Source of the DNA: an uncultured Caryophanales bacterium
Lineage (GTDB): Bacteria > Bacillota_I > Bacilli_A > RFN20 > CAG-826
NCBI GenBank assembly: GCA_946414655.1
Contig: CAMKPL010000003.1
Location: forward strand, 76,770 to 140,769
Length of the DNA stretch: 64,000 nucleotides
Direction: 5' to 3'
In this document: piece by piece, positions 45,559 to 53,971 of the stretch
Layout: every line of letters starts with the position of its first letter
Numbering within the stretch: the first letter of the stretch is position 1
Notes under the pieces: model-generated
The model's input: only the letters and a program-made list of their open reading frames with translations
Told to the model about the DNA's origin: nothing
Database searches by the model: none
Translations under genes and position numbers: made by a program

Positions 45559-46389
45559 TTAGATGGCGACCGGAATCTTTTTATCGAGTTTTTCATACTC
45601 GTAATCAACGAGTTTAAAACTATCAACTGTGAAGTCGTAGAAGTTCTTAATCGACTTATCCATTATTAGTTTTGGGGCTGGATGTTGCGGTTTTTTGATA
45701 ATTTCTTTCACGATATCAACGTGACGGTCATAAATATGAGCGTCAGCGATGACATGAACAAGTGTTCCTGGTTTTAAACCAGAAACTTGGGCAAACATCA
45801 TTAAAAGAAGTGAATATTGAAGCACGTTCCAGTTATTTGCGGTAAGCATATCATTACTTCTTTGGTTGAGAATACCATTCAAAGTATCACCGCTAACATT
45901 GAAAGTCATCGAGTAAGCGCATGGATAAAGTCCCATTTCGTGGAGATCTTCAAAGTTGTAAATATTAGTCATGATTCGACGTGATTGTGGATTATGTTTT
46001 AAGTCATAAAGAACACGATCAACTTGGTCGAATTCGCCTTCTGGATAAATGCTTTTTTTAGCAAGTTGGTAGCCATAGGCTTTACCAATTGAACCATTTT
46101 CATCGGCCCAGCTATCCCAGATGTGGGAGTTTAAATCATGAATATTGTTGGATTTCTTTTGCCAAATCCAAAGTAATTCATCTAAGCATGATTTAAATGC
46201 TGTACGACGAATCGTGAGTATTGGTAATTCCTCTTGAAGATTATAGCGATTAACAATGCAGAATTTTTTAACGGTGTGGGCTGGAGTTCCATCTTCCCAA
46301 TGTGGGCGAACTTTTAAATTAGTATCCCAGAAGCCATTTTCTAAAATATCCTTCATGTTTTCTACAAAAATTTGATCAGCACGAGACAT
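45559..46389 (-). CDS. thyA: Thymidylate synthase
   Basis: Makes dTMP from dUMP using methylene-tetrahydrofolate, 276 residues. Catalytic Cys lies in LYPCAYSMTF; phosphate-binding Arg in SRRIMTNIY and LNQRSNDML; the base-contact Asn in NNWNVLQYSLL. The QRSxD motif has Asn where Cys or Val is usual, and the Leu-Gly segment after it is altered (LTANNWNV). Otherwise complete. Cotranscribed with folA. Confidence 0.95.
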   Translation of the reverse strand: MSRADQIFVENMKDILENGFWDTNLKVRPHWEDGTPAHTVKKFCIVNRYNLQEELPILTIRRTAFKSCLDELLWIWQKKSNNIHDLNSHIWDSWADENGSIGKAYGYQLAKKSIYPEGEFDQVDRVLYDLKHNPQSRRIMTNIYNFEDLHEMGLYPCAYSMTFNVSGDTLNGILNQRSNDMLTANNWNVLQYSLLLMMFAQVSGLKPGTLVHVIADAHIYDRHVDIVKEIIKKPQHPAPKLIMDKSIKNFYDFTVDSFKLVDYEYEKLDKKIPVAI

Positions 46390-46494
46390 AGTTATTTACC
46401 TCGCAAGTATTTTACCAAAACAAACTAGTAATATTAAGAAAAATTAGAAAGTTCTTTCTTTTTTTAGAAAGAGGTATAAAATAACACTCCGATT

Positions 46495-47682
46495 ATGAAC
46501 TATATCTTTATCTCTCCGAACTTCCCAAAAACATACGAACACTTCGCTAGTGAACTCAAAAACGCTGGTGTTCGTGTTTTAGGTATCGGTGATCAACCAT
46601 TTGAGAGTTTATCAGATGAATTAAAAAGTTCTTTAACTGAATACTGTTTTGTCAGTGATATGAATCGTGTTGATTGGATGATTAACACGATTAGTTACTT
46701 ACAAAGTAAGTATGGACAAATAGATTTTATTGAATCCAATAATGAATATTGGCTCAAAAATGATGCGACATATCGTGAATGGTTTAATGTTCCTAATGGA
46801 ATGAGGCCGTCTGATTTAGAAGTACGCCAAAAAAAATCAACAATGAAGAGGTTCTTTAAACGAGCTGGTGTTAAGACCGCGCGTTATATCATTGTTTCTT
46901 CTTTGAAGAAATCAATTGAATTTACTAAAGAAGTTGGTTTTCCGGTGTTCGCTAAACCTGATGCGGGTGTTGGCGCAAGCGATACTTTTAAAATTAAGAA
47001 TATCAAAGAGCTTAAAAAGTTCCATGAATTAAAACTTAGTGAACCATTCATCATGGAAGAATACCTTGATGGTTATATCACCTCATTTGATGGAATCGCT
47101 GACGCAAAATCCAAAGTTGCGATGTGTTTTAATGAAACATTCCCAACACCAATTGCGGAAATCGTATCCAAGAATAAGGATGTCTATTACTATGCTAAAA
47201 CAAAAATGGATCCCGATTTCTATACAATCGGATGCAAAGTTGTCAAGGCGTTTAAACTGCAACAACGTTGTTTCCATATCGAGTTCTTTGTATTAACAAA
47301 GGACAAGAAAGGATTAGGTAAGAAAGGTGATATTGTCGCATTAGAAGCGAATTTACGTTCACCAGGTGGTAATACATCAGATTTGCTTAATCTCACCACT
47401 AATATTTCTTATTACAAAACATATGCTGATGTAATTATGGGAAACAAAGTTTGTCCAGTTTATGAAAGTAACCGAATTGCAGTAAGCGTCAATAGAAAGA
47501 AAGAATTTAATTATCAACATTCTAACCACGAGATCGAACAATTATTTGGAGAGCACATCGTTGAACACGACTCTTATCCAGATGCTTTTAGAGCAGCGAT
47601 GGGTGATGAATATTACTTTGCAGTTTTTACAAACGAAAAAGATATGAAGACATTTGTTAAGTTTGTCCACGAGAAAAAATAA
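46495..47682 (+). CDS. ATP-grasp family ligase
   Basis: Cytosolic ATP-dependent carboxylate-amine or thiol ligase of 395 residues. A pre-ATP-grasp Rossmann part (about 1-110) is followed by the ATP-grasp fold with VGFPVFAKPDAGVGASDTF as the nucleotide loop, EPFIMEEYLDGYI as the hinge and ALEANLRSPGGN as the metal-binding Glu/Asn site. The C-terminal 90 residues are unassigned. TATAAA lies about 12 bp upstream of the ATG without a Shine-Dalgarno, suggesting a leaderless mRNA. It is followed 35 bp later by an SDR gene, so a small biosynthetic pathway is possible. Substrates unknown. Confidence 0.8.
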   Translation: MNYIFISPNFPKTYEHFASELKNAGVRVLGIGDQPFESLSDELKSSLTEYCFVSDMNRVDWMINTISYLQSKYGQIDFIESNNEYWLKNDATYREWFNVPNGMRPSDLEVRQKKSTMKRFFKRAGVKTARYIIVSSLKKSIEFTKEVGFPVFAKPDAGVGASDTFKIKNIKELKKFHELKLSEPFIMEEYLDGYITSFDGIADAKSKVAMCFNETFPTPIAEIVSKNKDVYYYAKTKMDPDFYTIGCKVVKAFKLQQRCFHIEFFVLTKDKKGLGKKGDIVALEANLRSPGGNTSDLLNLTTNISYYKTYADVIMGNKVCPVYESNRIAVSVNRKKEFNYQHSNHEIEQLFGEHIVEHDSYPDAFRAAMGDEYYFAVFTNEKDMKTFVKFVHEKK

Positions 47683-47717
47683 AAATATTCTTGGCAAATG
47701 TGCTATATTTCTAGTAT

Positions 47718-48542
47718 ATGAAAGCAGTTTTAATTACTGGTGCTTCAGGCGGTATTGGTTTTGCCACCGCTAAGCATTTGATTTCTCAAGGCTATGAAGT
47801 CTATGGCTTTGATATTAAGGAACCATCGCCACTAGAACACTTTCATTTTTATCAAGTTAATATCCGTGACTCAAAGTCGATTGAGTATGCCTTTAATCAA
47901 ATCAAACAAATTGGCGTCAAGTTTGACGCGATTATCCATTTGGCTGGAATTTATGATTTAAATTCTCTGATTGAAATCAGCGAAGAAGCTTTTGTTCGTA
48001 GTTACGATATTAATCTTTTTGGTGTTTATCGAATTAATAAATGCTTTGTTCCTTTATTAGATAAAAAGGGGAAAGTTGTTATAACAACAAGCGAGCTCGC
48101 GACTGTGGATCCTCTTCCATTTACTGGAATCTATGGGATCACCAAAGCGGCCTTGGACAAATATGCTTATTCATTAAGAATGGAATTGCAGCTTCTTGGA
48201 CACCAAGTTGTGGTTGTTCGACCAGGCGCAATTGATACTGGTTTGCTAAATATTTCCCTAGCAAAACTCGAGGATTTTAAGCAAAACACTGTTATTTTTA
48301 AAGAACATGCCACAAAATTTGATGAGATTGTCAATTCTGTTGAATCAAAGAAGATTCCGCCAGAAAAACTGGCTAAACTATTTGGAAAAATTCTTTCAAA
48401 AAAGAAAAACAAGTTTGTTTACAAAATTAATCGAAACTTCTTATTAAAGGTGCTCAATTGTTTACCAGATAGATTTCAAACTTGGGTTATCAAAAAGATT
48501 CTCACAAAGAAAAATAAAAAGAAACAAAATGGGTCAAATTAG
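47718..48542 (+). CDS. Short-chain dehydrogenase/reductase
   Basis: NAD(P)-dependent oxidoreductase of 274 residues, classical SDR. The dinucleotide site is ITGASGGIGFATAKHL; the structural motif is IIHLAGIYD; the active site is TTSELATVDP plus YGITKAALDKY (Tyr-X-X-X-Lys). It has a C-terminal extension rich in Lys (TKKNKKKQNGSN). No Shine-Dalgarno is visible before the ATG. An aldo-keto reductase remnant follows directly, so a redox gene pair may once have existed here. Confidence 0.88.
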   Translation: MKAVLITGASGGIGFATAKHLISQGYEVYGFDIKEPSPLEHFHFYQVNIRDSKSIEYAFNQIKQIGVKFDAIIHLAGIYDLNSLIEISEEAFVRSYDINLFGVYRINKCFVPLLDKKGKVVITTSELATVDPLPFTGIYGITKAALDKYAYSLRMELQLLGHQVVVVRPGAIDTGLLNISLAKLEDFKQNTVIFKEHATKFDEIVNSVESKKIPPEKLAKLFGKILSKKKNKFVYKINRNFLLKVLNCLPDRFQTWVIKKILTKKNKKKQNGSN

Positions 48543-48962
48543 ATTCATAACGGAATCACTGAAAATTAAACCTCATGCAAGCCAAATCCTTTGCCACATT
48601 ATCTAAACTCCAACTGAATTAATTAGGTTTTGTCAGGAAAATAATATTGTTATTGAATCATATAGCCCAATCGCCCACGATCTTGCATTAGAAAATAAGA
48701 AGTTCAGGAAATTGCTAAAAAGTATGGTGTCTTTGAGGCTCAACTTTGTATTAAATACACGTTGCAACTTAACACAATATCGATTCCAAAGGCTTCATCG
48801 AAACAACATATCGATGACAATACAAAACTTAACTTTGTCATTTCTAAAAAAGATATGGAAAAACTCTTAAAGATCGATACAATTGATTATCGATCAAGTT
48901 GGAAACGTTCAAAAAGACATGAAAAAACTTCGACTAATGCGAAGTTTTTTGTTTGCTTATAA
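48543..48962 (+). pseudogene. Aldo-keto reductase remnant
   Basis: The translated stretch still shows AKR order: IKPHASQILCH, then an in-frame TAA, TPTELIRFCQENNIVIESYS followed by PIAHDLALENK, a one-base frameshift near 48700, then EVQEIAKKYGVFEAQLCIKY, TLQLNTISIPKASSKQHIDD and FVISKKDMEKLLKID. This corresponds to the last third of a typical enzyme; the N-terminal two thirds, with the catalytic Tyr, are missing. One stop, one frameshift and a 5' deletion make it non-functional. It fills the gap between the SDR gene and the ABC operon. Confidence 0.8.
48922..48950. terminator. Bidirectional terminator
   Basis: Perfect stem AAAAAACTTCG/CGAAGTTTTTT with loop ACTAATG lies between convergent genes and has A and T runs on both sides, so it can stop transcription from either direction. 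Confidence 0.88.
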
Positions 48963-49631
48963 ATCAACTTGTTCAAGTTTTTTTGAACTAATTTTATAAA
49001 CAAGAAAATGTAATAAAGCGGAAATTCCCAATGCAATTGCTAGAAAGACAAATTGAATTCCAACGCCACTATTGTTGAGTAGGTTCATATAACTTTCGCC
49101 GATACCAGGAATATAAGGGATGGCAATAGTGAATACACCAAGATAAACAACAAACCCAATTATGGTTAGAATAGTTGAAGCAACGATTGATTTTCCGTTC
49201 TTATAATAAATTGAAAAGAAAATTAAATCGGCAATGGCATAGCCAATAATAGCGATTGATACAACGGAGACAAATCCATGTAAATCTAATCCTGGAATTT
49301 TAGCATTTGTTCCAGAACCAACATAGAACGCAATTGGTAGAAGCAACGACATAACAGCAATAAATGTACCTTGCATAATTAAAACAGTGAAAATTCTTGC
49401 TTTAACAATATCTTTCTTTCTCACTGGAAGTAAAACCGAGTAAAGGAGATCGTTACTTTGTTGTCCTTTGTTTGCTCCAAGGAACAAAATTGGGTAACAG
49501 CTAAGAATGTATATGAAACCTACCGCAAGTGGATAACCAGGAATAAGAATCATTAATGGAAAAACAAAAACAAACATATAGCAGATGTAGTGCATAGCTA
49601 ATTTAAATTCCTTATAAAGCAAAGCTTTCAT
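48957..49631 (-). CDS. ABC-2 type transporter permease
   Basis: Integral membrane protein of 224 residues with six membrane segments. MKALLYKEFKLAMHYI and SNDLLYSVLLPVRKKDIVKARI are typical of the ABC-2 permease group found next to small ATPases in Bacillota. Its start overlaps the ATPase gene by 20 bp. Together they probably form an exporter of a peptide, drug or lipid. Substrate unknown. Confidence 0.85.
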   Translation of the reverse strand: MKALLYKEFKLAMHYICYMFVFVFPLMILIPGYPLAVGFIYILSCYPILFLGANKGQQSNDLLYSVLLPVRKKDIVKARIFTVLIMQGTFIAVMSLLLPIAFYVGSGTNAKIPGLDLHGFVSVVSIAIIGYAIADLIFFSIYYKNGKSIVASTILTIIGFVVYLGVFTIAIPYIPGIGESYMNLLNNSGVGIQFVFLAIALGISALLHFLVYKISSKKLEQVDL

Positions 49632-50481
49632 GATCTTTACTCCTTTCTAGATAAACCATGATTTGTTCTAAATCTGGTTCAACTGGTTTAAGGCCCGCTT
49701 TTTCAAAGGTCGCCTTTTTATCAACGCTTATTAGACCTTCAATGTGGTCATCAAGTTCCTTCCAAGAAATGTATTCTTTTTCAAGAAGTTTGTTCTTCTT
49801 TTCGTCTTTGACGAAGAGATATTGTTTGATGAAGTCTTTTTTTGTTCCTGTATAAAGAATGCATCCATCGTGAATATAAGTGATTCCGGTTGCGCATTTA
49901 TCGAGGTCACTAGTAATGTGGGTTGAGAACAATATTGAGCGTTCACCGCTTTTAACAATTTCTCTAAAGATATCTAATACTTCATCTCGTGAAACTGGAT
50001 CTAATCCTGAAGTTGGTTCATCAAGAATTAAAAGTTCGGCATTATGTGAAAGAGCAATCGCGACATTGTATTTCACTTTCATACCACTAGATAATTCTTC
50101 TAGTTTCTTATCAATATTTAATTTAAATAACTTACAAAACTGTTCAAACTTTTTTTCATCAAAATTATGGTAGAAGCGTTTTGTCACATTCATAATCTGG
50201 CGAATAGTTTTGTTTGGATAATAATTAAGATCACTTAACGCAAATCCAATCCGTTGTTTATTTTCGAGTTCAAACTCCGTCATGTCTTTACCAAAAGCAG
50301 TAATAGTTCCACCTTGATAATGAATCAAATTCATAATGCTTTTTAGTGTCGTTGTTTTGCCAGCACCATTACGACCAATAAAACCCATGATTTGTCCAGG
50401 TTTCACCGCAAAACTCACATTTTTTAGTGAAAATGATGGGTAATCTTTATCGAGGTGTTCGACCTTTAAAATGTCTTCCAT
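49612..50481 (-). CDS. ABC exporter ATP-binding protein
   Basis: ATPase of 289 residues. Walker A is GFIGRNGAGKTTTLKS, the Q-loop region is RIGFALSDLNYYP, the signature is LSSGMKVKYNVAIALSH, Walker B is AELLILDEPTSGLDPVSR, and the switch His is SILFSTHITSDL. The C-terminal 70 residues are an unassigned regulatory tail, as in YtrB-type proteins. It lies 1 bp after the AbrB-like gene and overlaps the permease. Confidence 0.92.
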   Translation of the reverse strand: MEDILKVEHLDKDYPSFSLKNVSFAVKPGQIMGFIGRNGAGKTTTLKSIMNLIHYQGGTITAFGKDMTEFELENKQRIGFALSDLNYYPNKTIRQIMNVTKRFYHNFDEKKFEQFCKLFKLNIDKKLEELSSGMKVKYNVAIALSHNAELLILDEPTSGLDPVSRDEVLDIFREIVKSGERSILFSTHITSDLDKCATGITYIHDGCILYTGTKKDFIKQYLFVKDEKKNKLLEKEYISWKELDDHIEGLISVDKKATFEKAGLKPVEPDLEQIMVYLERSKDHESFAL

Positions 50482-50482
50482 C

Positions 50483-50677
50483 TTAACGATCCTCCATTAA
50501 GGAATAGAACATATCTGCCTTAAGTAAAGCAATGCCTCTTTTTTTATCACCCATCACCATGAGAGTTTCGCCTTCTTTAATGTCAAACATCTTTCTGGCT
50601 TCACTTGGAATGGTAATTTGGCCTTTTGGTCCGACCTTGACACTGACAATAAATCGATCTTTATTATTCTTTTCCAT
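50483..50677 (-). CDS. AbrB/MazE-type (SpoVT-AbrB) DNA-binding protein
   Basis: A 64-residue transcription factor with the swapped-hairpin fold: SVKVGPKGQITIPSEARKMF and IKEGETLMVMGD are the family core. First gene of the operon with the ABC exporter, so it probably autoregulates it. AAGAAAGGTAAGACT precedes the ATG. TTATAA-rich sequence upstream suggests the promoter. Confidence 0.88.
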   Translation of the reverse strand: MEKNNKDRFIVSVKVGPKGQITIPSEARKMFDIKEGETLMVMGDKKRGIALLKADMFYSLMEDR

Positions 50678-50741
50678 AGTCTTACCTTTCTTACTTTTCT
50701 TACTTAATTATAAGGTTATATAAATCAAAGTCAAATAAAAA

Positions 50742-50759
50742 AACCCGCAGTTGCGAGTT
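50742..50759 (-). terminator. Terminator after the flavin reductase gene
   Basis: On the minus strand, AACTCGCAACTGCGGGTT forms a short hairpin followed by TTTTTTATT. Shorter than the AATTGC-loop terminators but of similar composition. Confidence 0.7.
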
Positions 50760-50779
50760 CTTCCATTAATGATTAAATT

Positions 50780-51343
50780 CTATTTAAGTTTAAGGCCGAC
50801 TTTGAAGGCATCGCCGACTCTTCCACCAACTTTATAGTAACCAAAGGTGTATGGATCATAGGCGATCGCTTCTAGCTTATCGATATCGACTTTACCATTA
50901 ACTAATTTATCTTCTTCGACTGATGTTCTTAAGACTTTTCCAACAACACCGATACCGTATTCTTTGTTTTGGAATTCAATGAATTCACATTCCATTGCGA
51001 TTGGAAGTTCATTAATAATTGGAGCATCAACTAGAGAAGACTTAACGTAAGTTAAACCACTCTTAGATAGTTTGTCTTTGGTGCTGTTTCCAGAGACAAC
51101 TCCGAAGTAGTCTGCTTCAACAACATGCTTAGCATCAGCAATATGCACAACAAAGCCTTTCTTTGCTTTGATGTTTTGCACTGTTTTATGTGTTTCAGTA
51201 AGGTTTAATGCGACAATGTCGCGATCAATCATTGTTCCCCATGCGGCGTTCATGACGTTAACACTACCATCTTCATTAAAGGTGGAGATTAATAAGACTG
51301 GCATTGGGAAGATTGCTTCAGTTGTTTTAATTTCTTTTTTCAT
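50780..51343 (-). CDS. Flavin reductase-family protein
   Basis: FMN-binding split-barrel protein of 187 residues. Motifs are FPMPVLLISTFNEDGSVNVM and AWGTMIDRDIVALNLTETHKT at the N-terminus, DYFGVVSGNSTKDKLSKSGL in the middle and IAYDPYTFGYYKVGGRVGDAF at the end. This group reduces flavins or acts as small NAD(P)H oxidoreductases in anaerobes. It stands alone. AGGAAAAATAA precedes the ATG weakly. Confidence 0.87.
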   Translation of the reverse strand: MKKEIKTTEAIFPMPVLLISTFNEDGSVNVMNAAWGTMIDRDIVALNLTETHKTVQNIKAKKGFVVHIADAKHVVEADYFGVVSGNSTKDKLSKSGLTYVKSSLVDAPIINELPIAMECEFIEFQNKEYGIGVVGKVLRTSVEEDKLVNGKVDIDKLEAIAYDPYTFGYYKVGGRVGDAFKVGLKLK

Positions 51344-51811
51344 TTATTTTTCCTCATGTATATTGTGAACCAAAACTCGTTATTTAGCTTCATATAATTT
51401 TGATTTTTCAAAGAAAAAGGATTGACACAGTATCAATCCTCTTCAAATTTGGGTGAAGCGTTAGGGACTGTATCCGCTACTTTTTGACTGAGATTCTAGT
51501 CATTAAGAATGAATTTCATTCTAAACTTCGTCTATTAGTATAGAGATTCATATCTAAAGATAAAACTATAAAAATAACGATTTAATCGATACTTTAATAT
51601 GATGCTTCGTAGAAAAGGTTATTTTTATAAGTGTTGAACACTCAATATGTATAAGTGGGAATTCATAAATAAAGACTGATATTTTTGAAGTTATGCAATT
51701 CCCACATAAAAAGCCCATTCCCACCTATTTTTTGGTGAATTTGGGCTGTTTTTATTCGTTTTTAGTAGATTCCCACCTAGTTTTAGAACCCGTACCGTAT
51801 TGATTCGAGTT
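51344..51811. other. Gene-less flank with repeats, left of the nuclease operon
   Basis: There is no coding frame. It holds a hairpin AGGATTGA/TCAATCCT (about 51417-51440), an AGAATGAA/TTCATTCT inverted repeat (about 51510) and four octamers of one motif: GTGGGAAT at 51655-51662 and ATTCCCAC at 51698-51705, 51717-51724 and 51769-51776. A terminator lies at 51712-51748. The flank on the other side of the operon has two further TTCCCAC copies. Confidence 0.6.
51712..51748 (-). terminator. Terminator of the zinc-ribbon/GIY-YIG operon
   Basis: Stem AGCCCA/TGGGCT with inner TTC/GAA and ACC/GGT pairs, followed on the minus strand by TTTTTATG. One ATTCCCAC octamer forms part of the stem. Confidence 0.75.
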
Positions 51812-53971
51812 TTATTTTTTTCTAGTTCGTTCTATAGCGCAGGTTGGGCATCCAGTGTGGAGACTAATTCTTGACGCTAATGTTGCCTCCCATTCATGTC
51901 CGTGTTTACATTTCCACCAGACTTTTTTGTGCGAACCACCGCCGCCTCCAACTTGAGAAGGCAGAAGGTTTTTGTTTTTCTCGTAATTCCATTCTGCCGC
52001 TAATTCTGGATGCAGCGTTTCTAAGTCATTGATTCCTTTCACGACGCGTTTGTTGCTACAAACGGGGCAACAACAATTATATTTTGCTCTTATGGCAATT
52101 TGTGTATCGTAAGAATGGCCATTTGGGCATTTCCACCAAACAACTCTCTCAGAACCAGGAAGAACATCTGAAGGTTTTAAATCTCCGTTTTTCTCGCAGT
52201 CCCATTCTTTTGCAAGGTTAGGAAAAAGTGTTTCAAAATCATTTTTGCCTTTATCTGGTTTTTGTCCAGAACATATTGGGCATCCTGAATGCAGTTTTGT
52301 TCGCGAACGTATACTCGCATCGTAATGATGACCTTTTGGGCAAATCCAGGAAACTTTCTTTCCATTCAGAGCTGTTATGTTATTAGGCTTTAAATCTCCA
52401 TTTTTCTCATAATTCCATTCTTTTGCAATATTCGGGAATTGCGATTCTAAATCATTGAATCCAGGTAAAACGACGCGACCACTACAAACTGGACATCCGT
52501 TATGATGGTGAATACCAGTTCGTGATCCAATAACGGCTTGCCACTCATGGCCGAGGTGACATTTCCACCAAACCTTTTGATTGGAAGAATTTGAAAACAT
52601 GTCGGGTTTTAATTGACCATTACGTTCATAATTCCATTCTTTCGCAACATCAGGGCTTAATTTCGCAAGGGAATTCTCTTTTTGATATGTAACAAATAGT
52701 TCATTAATTTGAGTTAAATCTCTTTTTAAATCCGCTGAGATAGAATGGTTTTTGCCTGTTATTCTTCCAATTTCCTTGAACATTAGATTTATAGGTTTAT
52801 CCATAAGAAGAACATTTGAATGAATTCTTTCGCATTCAATCTTTATTGATTTACTAAAATACTTTGGGCAACCTTTTTCTCTCAGCCTAATAAGTGTAAT
52901 GTTAGCGATAGCACAAAGACTATCCTTTTCTAAATCTCTTTTTATTGATTTGTGCCAATTCACGCCATCATATTCGATTCCAATTTTTAATGATGGAATG
53001 TAAACATCTAGCTCTCTATTTGAAATCTCTTTTAATACTGGGTTTTCTATTGCATCAGGAAACACTTGTTTTACATAGTAAAATAAAGCTTTTTCAGGCA
53101 AAGAAGATTGCGTTTCTTTTGCACATTCCGGGCACCCGTTGCCTCGAACTCGAGAGTTAATTGTTGCCTCCCAGCTGTGCCCACGCAGACACTTCCACCA
53201 CGCCTTTTCTTTACTACCATATGATATTCGATATGGATCAATTATATTTTTATTGAAATCCCATTCTTTTTCTAAGTTTGGAGCAATAGTAAAGAGATCG
53301 TTAAACCCTTTAATAATTTTTCTATTTGAACAATAAGGGCAGCGTGTCCCCTTCGTAAAATCAGCTATCTGAGCAGACCAAGAATGTCCTTTTTCGCATT
53401 TAAACCAGACTTTTTTATTGGAATGTAAACCAGGATAATCTTCTGGTTTTGTTACATTTTTCTCATAGTCCCAGAATATTTTTATTTCTGGATATAATGT
53501 TCCAACATCGTTGAACCCGGGGAATGCTTTTTGATTCAAACAATATGGGCACCCACTATGTTTTGATGCTCTATATTGAGCCTCAGTAGGCCAGGAATGA
53601 CCGTGTTTACACTTCCACCACACCTTTTTGTGTGAAAGATAAGTTATCTCGTCTGGCAGTATAGTATTTTTCTCGTAATCCCATTCATCCATTAACTCAG
53701 GGCATTTTGATTTTAAGTCATTAAAACCTTTGCGAACTTCTAAATTCGCACAAACTTTACATCCGGACTTATAAATTGTCCTTCTATAAACTGGCGCGGA
53801 ATAAGAGTGTCCCTCTTTACACTTCCAATAAAACTTCACGTTTGAACCATATGAAACATTATGTGGATTTTTATTACCGTTTTTTTCATAATCCCATTCA
53901 TCTAAAAGATAAGCGGCATTATTCTTTGTACACCAGTTAAACAAACTATTCTCTTCTACAAACTTTTTCAT
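51812..53971 (-). CDS. Zinc-ribbon repeat protein with central PDDEXK endonuclease domain
   Basis: Predicted nucleic-acid-binding nuclease of 719 residues. It has eight copies of the treble-clef/zinc-ribbon domain PF14311 (pattern EWDYEKN, WWKCKHGHSW, CPYC), four before and four after a central domain at about 285-395. The centre carries LPEKALFYYV, RELDVYIPSLKIGIEYDG and LIRLREKG, a PDDEXK (Vsr/DUF559-like) active site with Asp and Glu in place. It overlaps the upstream GIY-YIG gene by 4 bp (ATGA), so they are translated together. Two nuclease types in one operon is unusual. A homing or defence role is possible. Confidence 0.85.
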   Translation of the reverse strand: MKKFVEENSLFNWCTKNNAAYLLDEWDYEKNGNKNPHNVSYGSNVKFYWKCKEGHSYSAPVYRRTIYKSGCKVCANLEVRKGFNDLKSKCPELMDEWDYEKNTILPDEITYLSHKKVWWKCKHGHSWPTEAQYRASKHSGCPYCLNQKAFPGFNDVGTLYPEIKIFWDYEKNVTKPEDYPGLHSNKKVWFKCEKGHSWSAQIADFTKGTRCPYCSNRKIIKGFNDLFTIAPNLEKEWDFNKNIIDPYRISYGSKEKAWWKCLRGHSWEATINSRVRGNGCPECAKETQSSLPEKALFYYVKQVFPDAIENPVLKEISNRELDVYIPSLKIGIEYDGVNWHKSIKRDLEKDSLCAIANITLIRLREKGCPKYFSKSIKIECERIHSNVLLMDKPINLMFKEIGRITGKNHSISADLKRDLTQINELFVTYQKENSLAKLSPDVAKEWNYERNGQLKPDMFSNSSNQKVWWKCHLGHEWQAVIGSRTGIHHHNGCPVCSGRVVLPGFNDLESQFPNIAKEWNYEKNGDLKPNNITALNGKKVSWICPKGHHYDASIRSRTKLHSGCPICSGQKPDKGKNDFETLFPNLAKEWDCEKNGDLKPSDVLPGSERVVWWKCPNGHSYDTQIAIRAKYNCCCPVCSNKRVVKGINDLETLHPELAAEWNYEKNKNLLPSQVGGGGGSHKKVWWKCKHGHEWEATLASRISLHTGCPTCAIERTRKK

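Noticed and set aside
48762..48962. A 66-residue frame that looks like a small gene
   Set aside because: It is the C-terminal part of the aldo-keto reductase remnant, not an independent gene.
51655..51776. TTCCCAC repeats as a CRISPR array
   Set aside because: Repeats are 7-8 bp, irregularly spaced and in both orientations, and no cas gene is present.
53139..53336. Plus-strand short frames within the zinc-ribbon nuclease gene
   Set aside because: They are antisense shadows of conserved zinc-ribbon repeats with no ribosome binding site.
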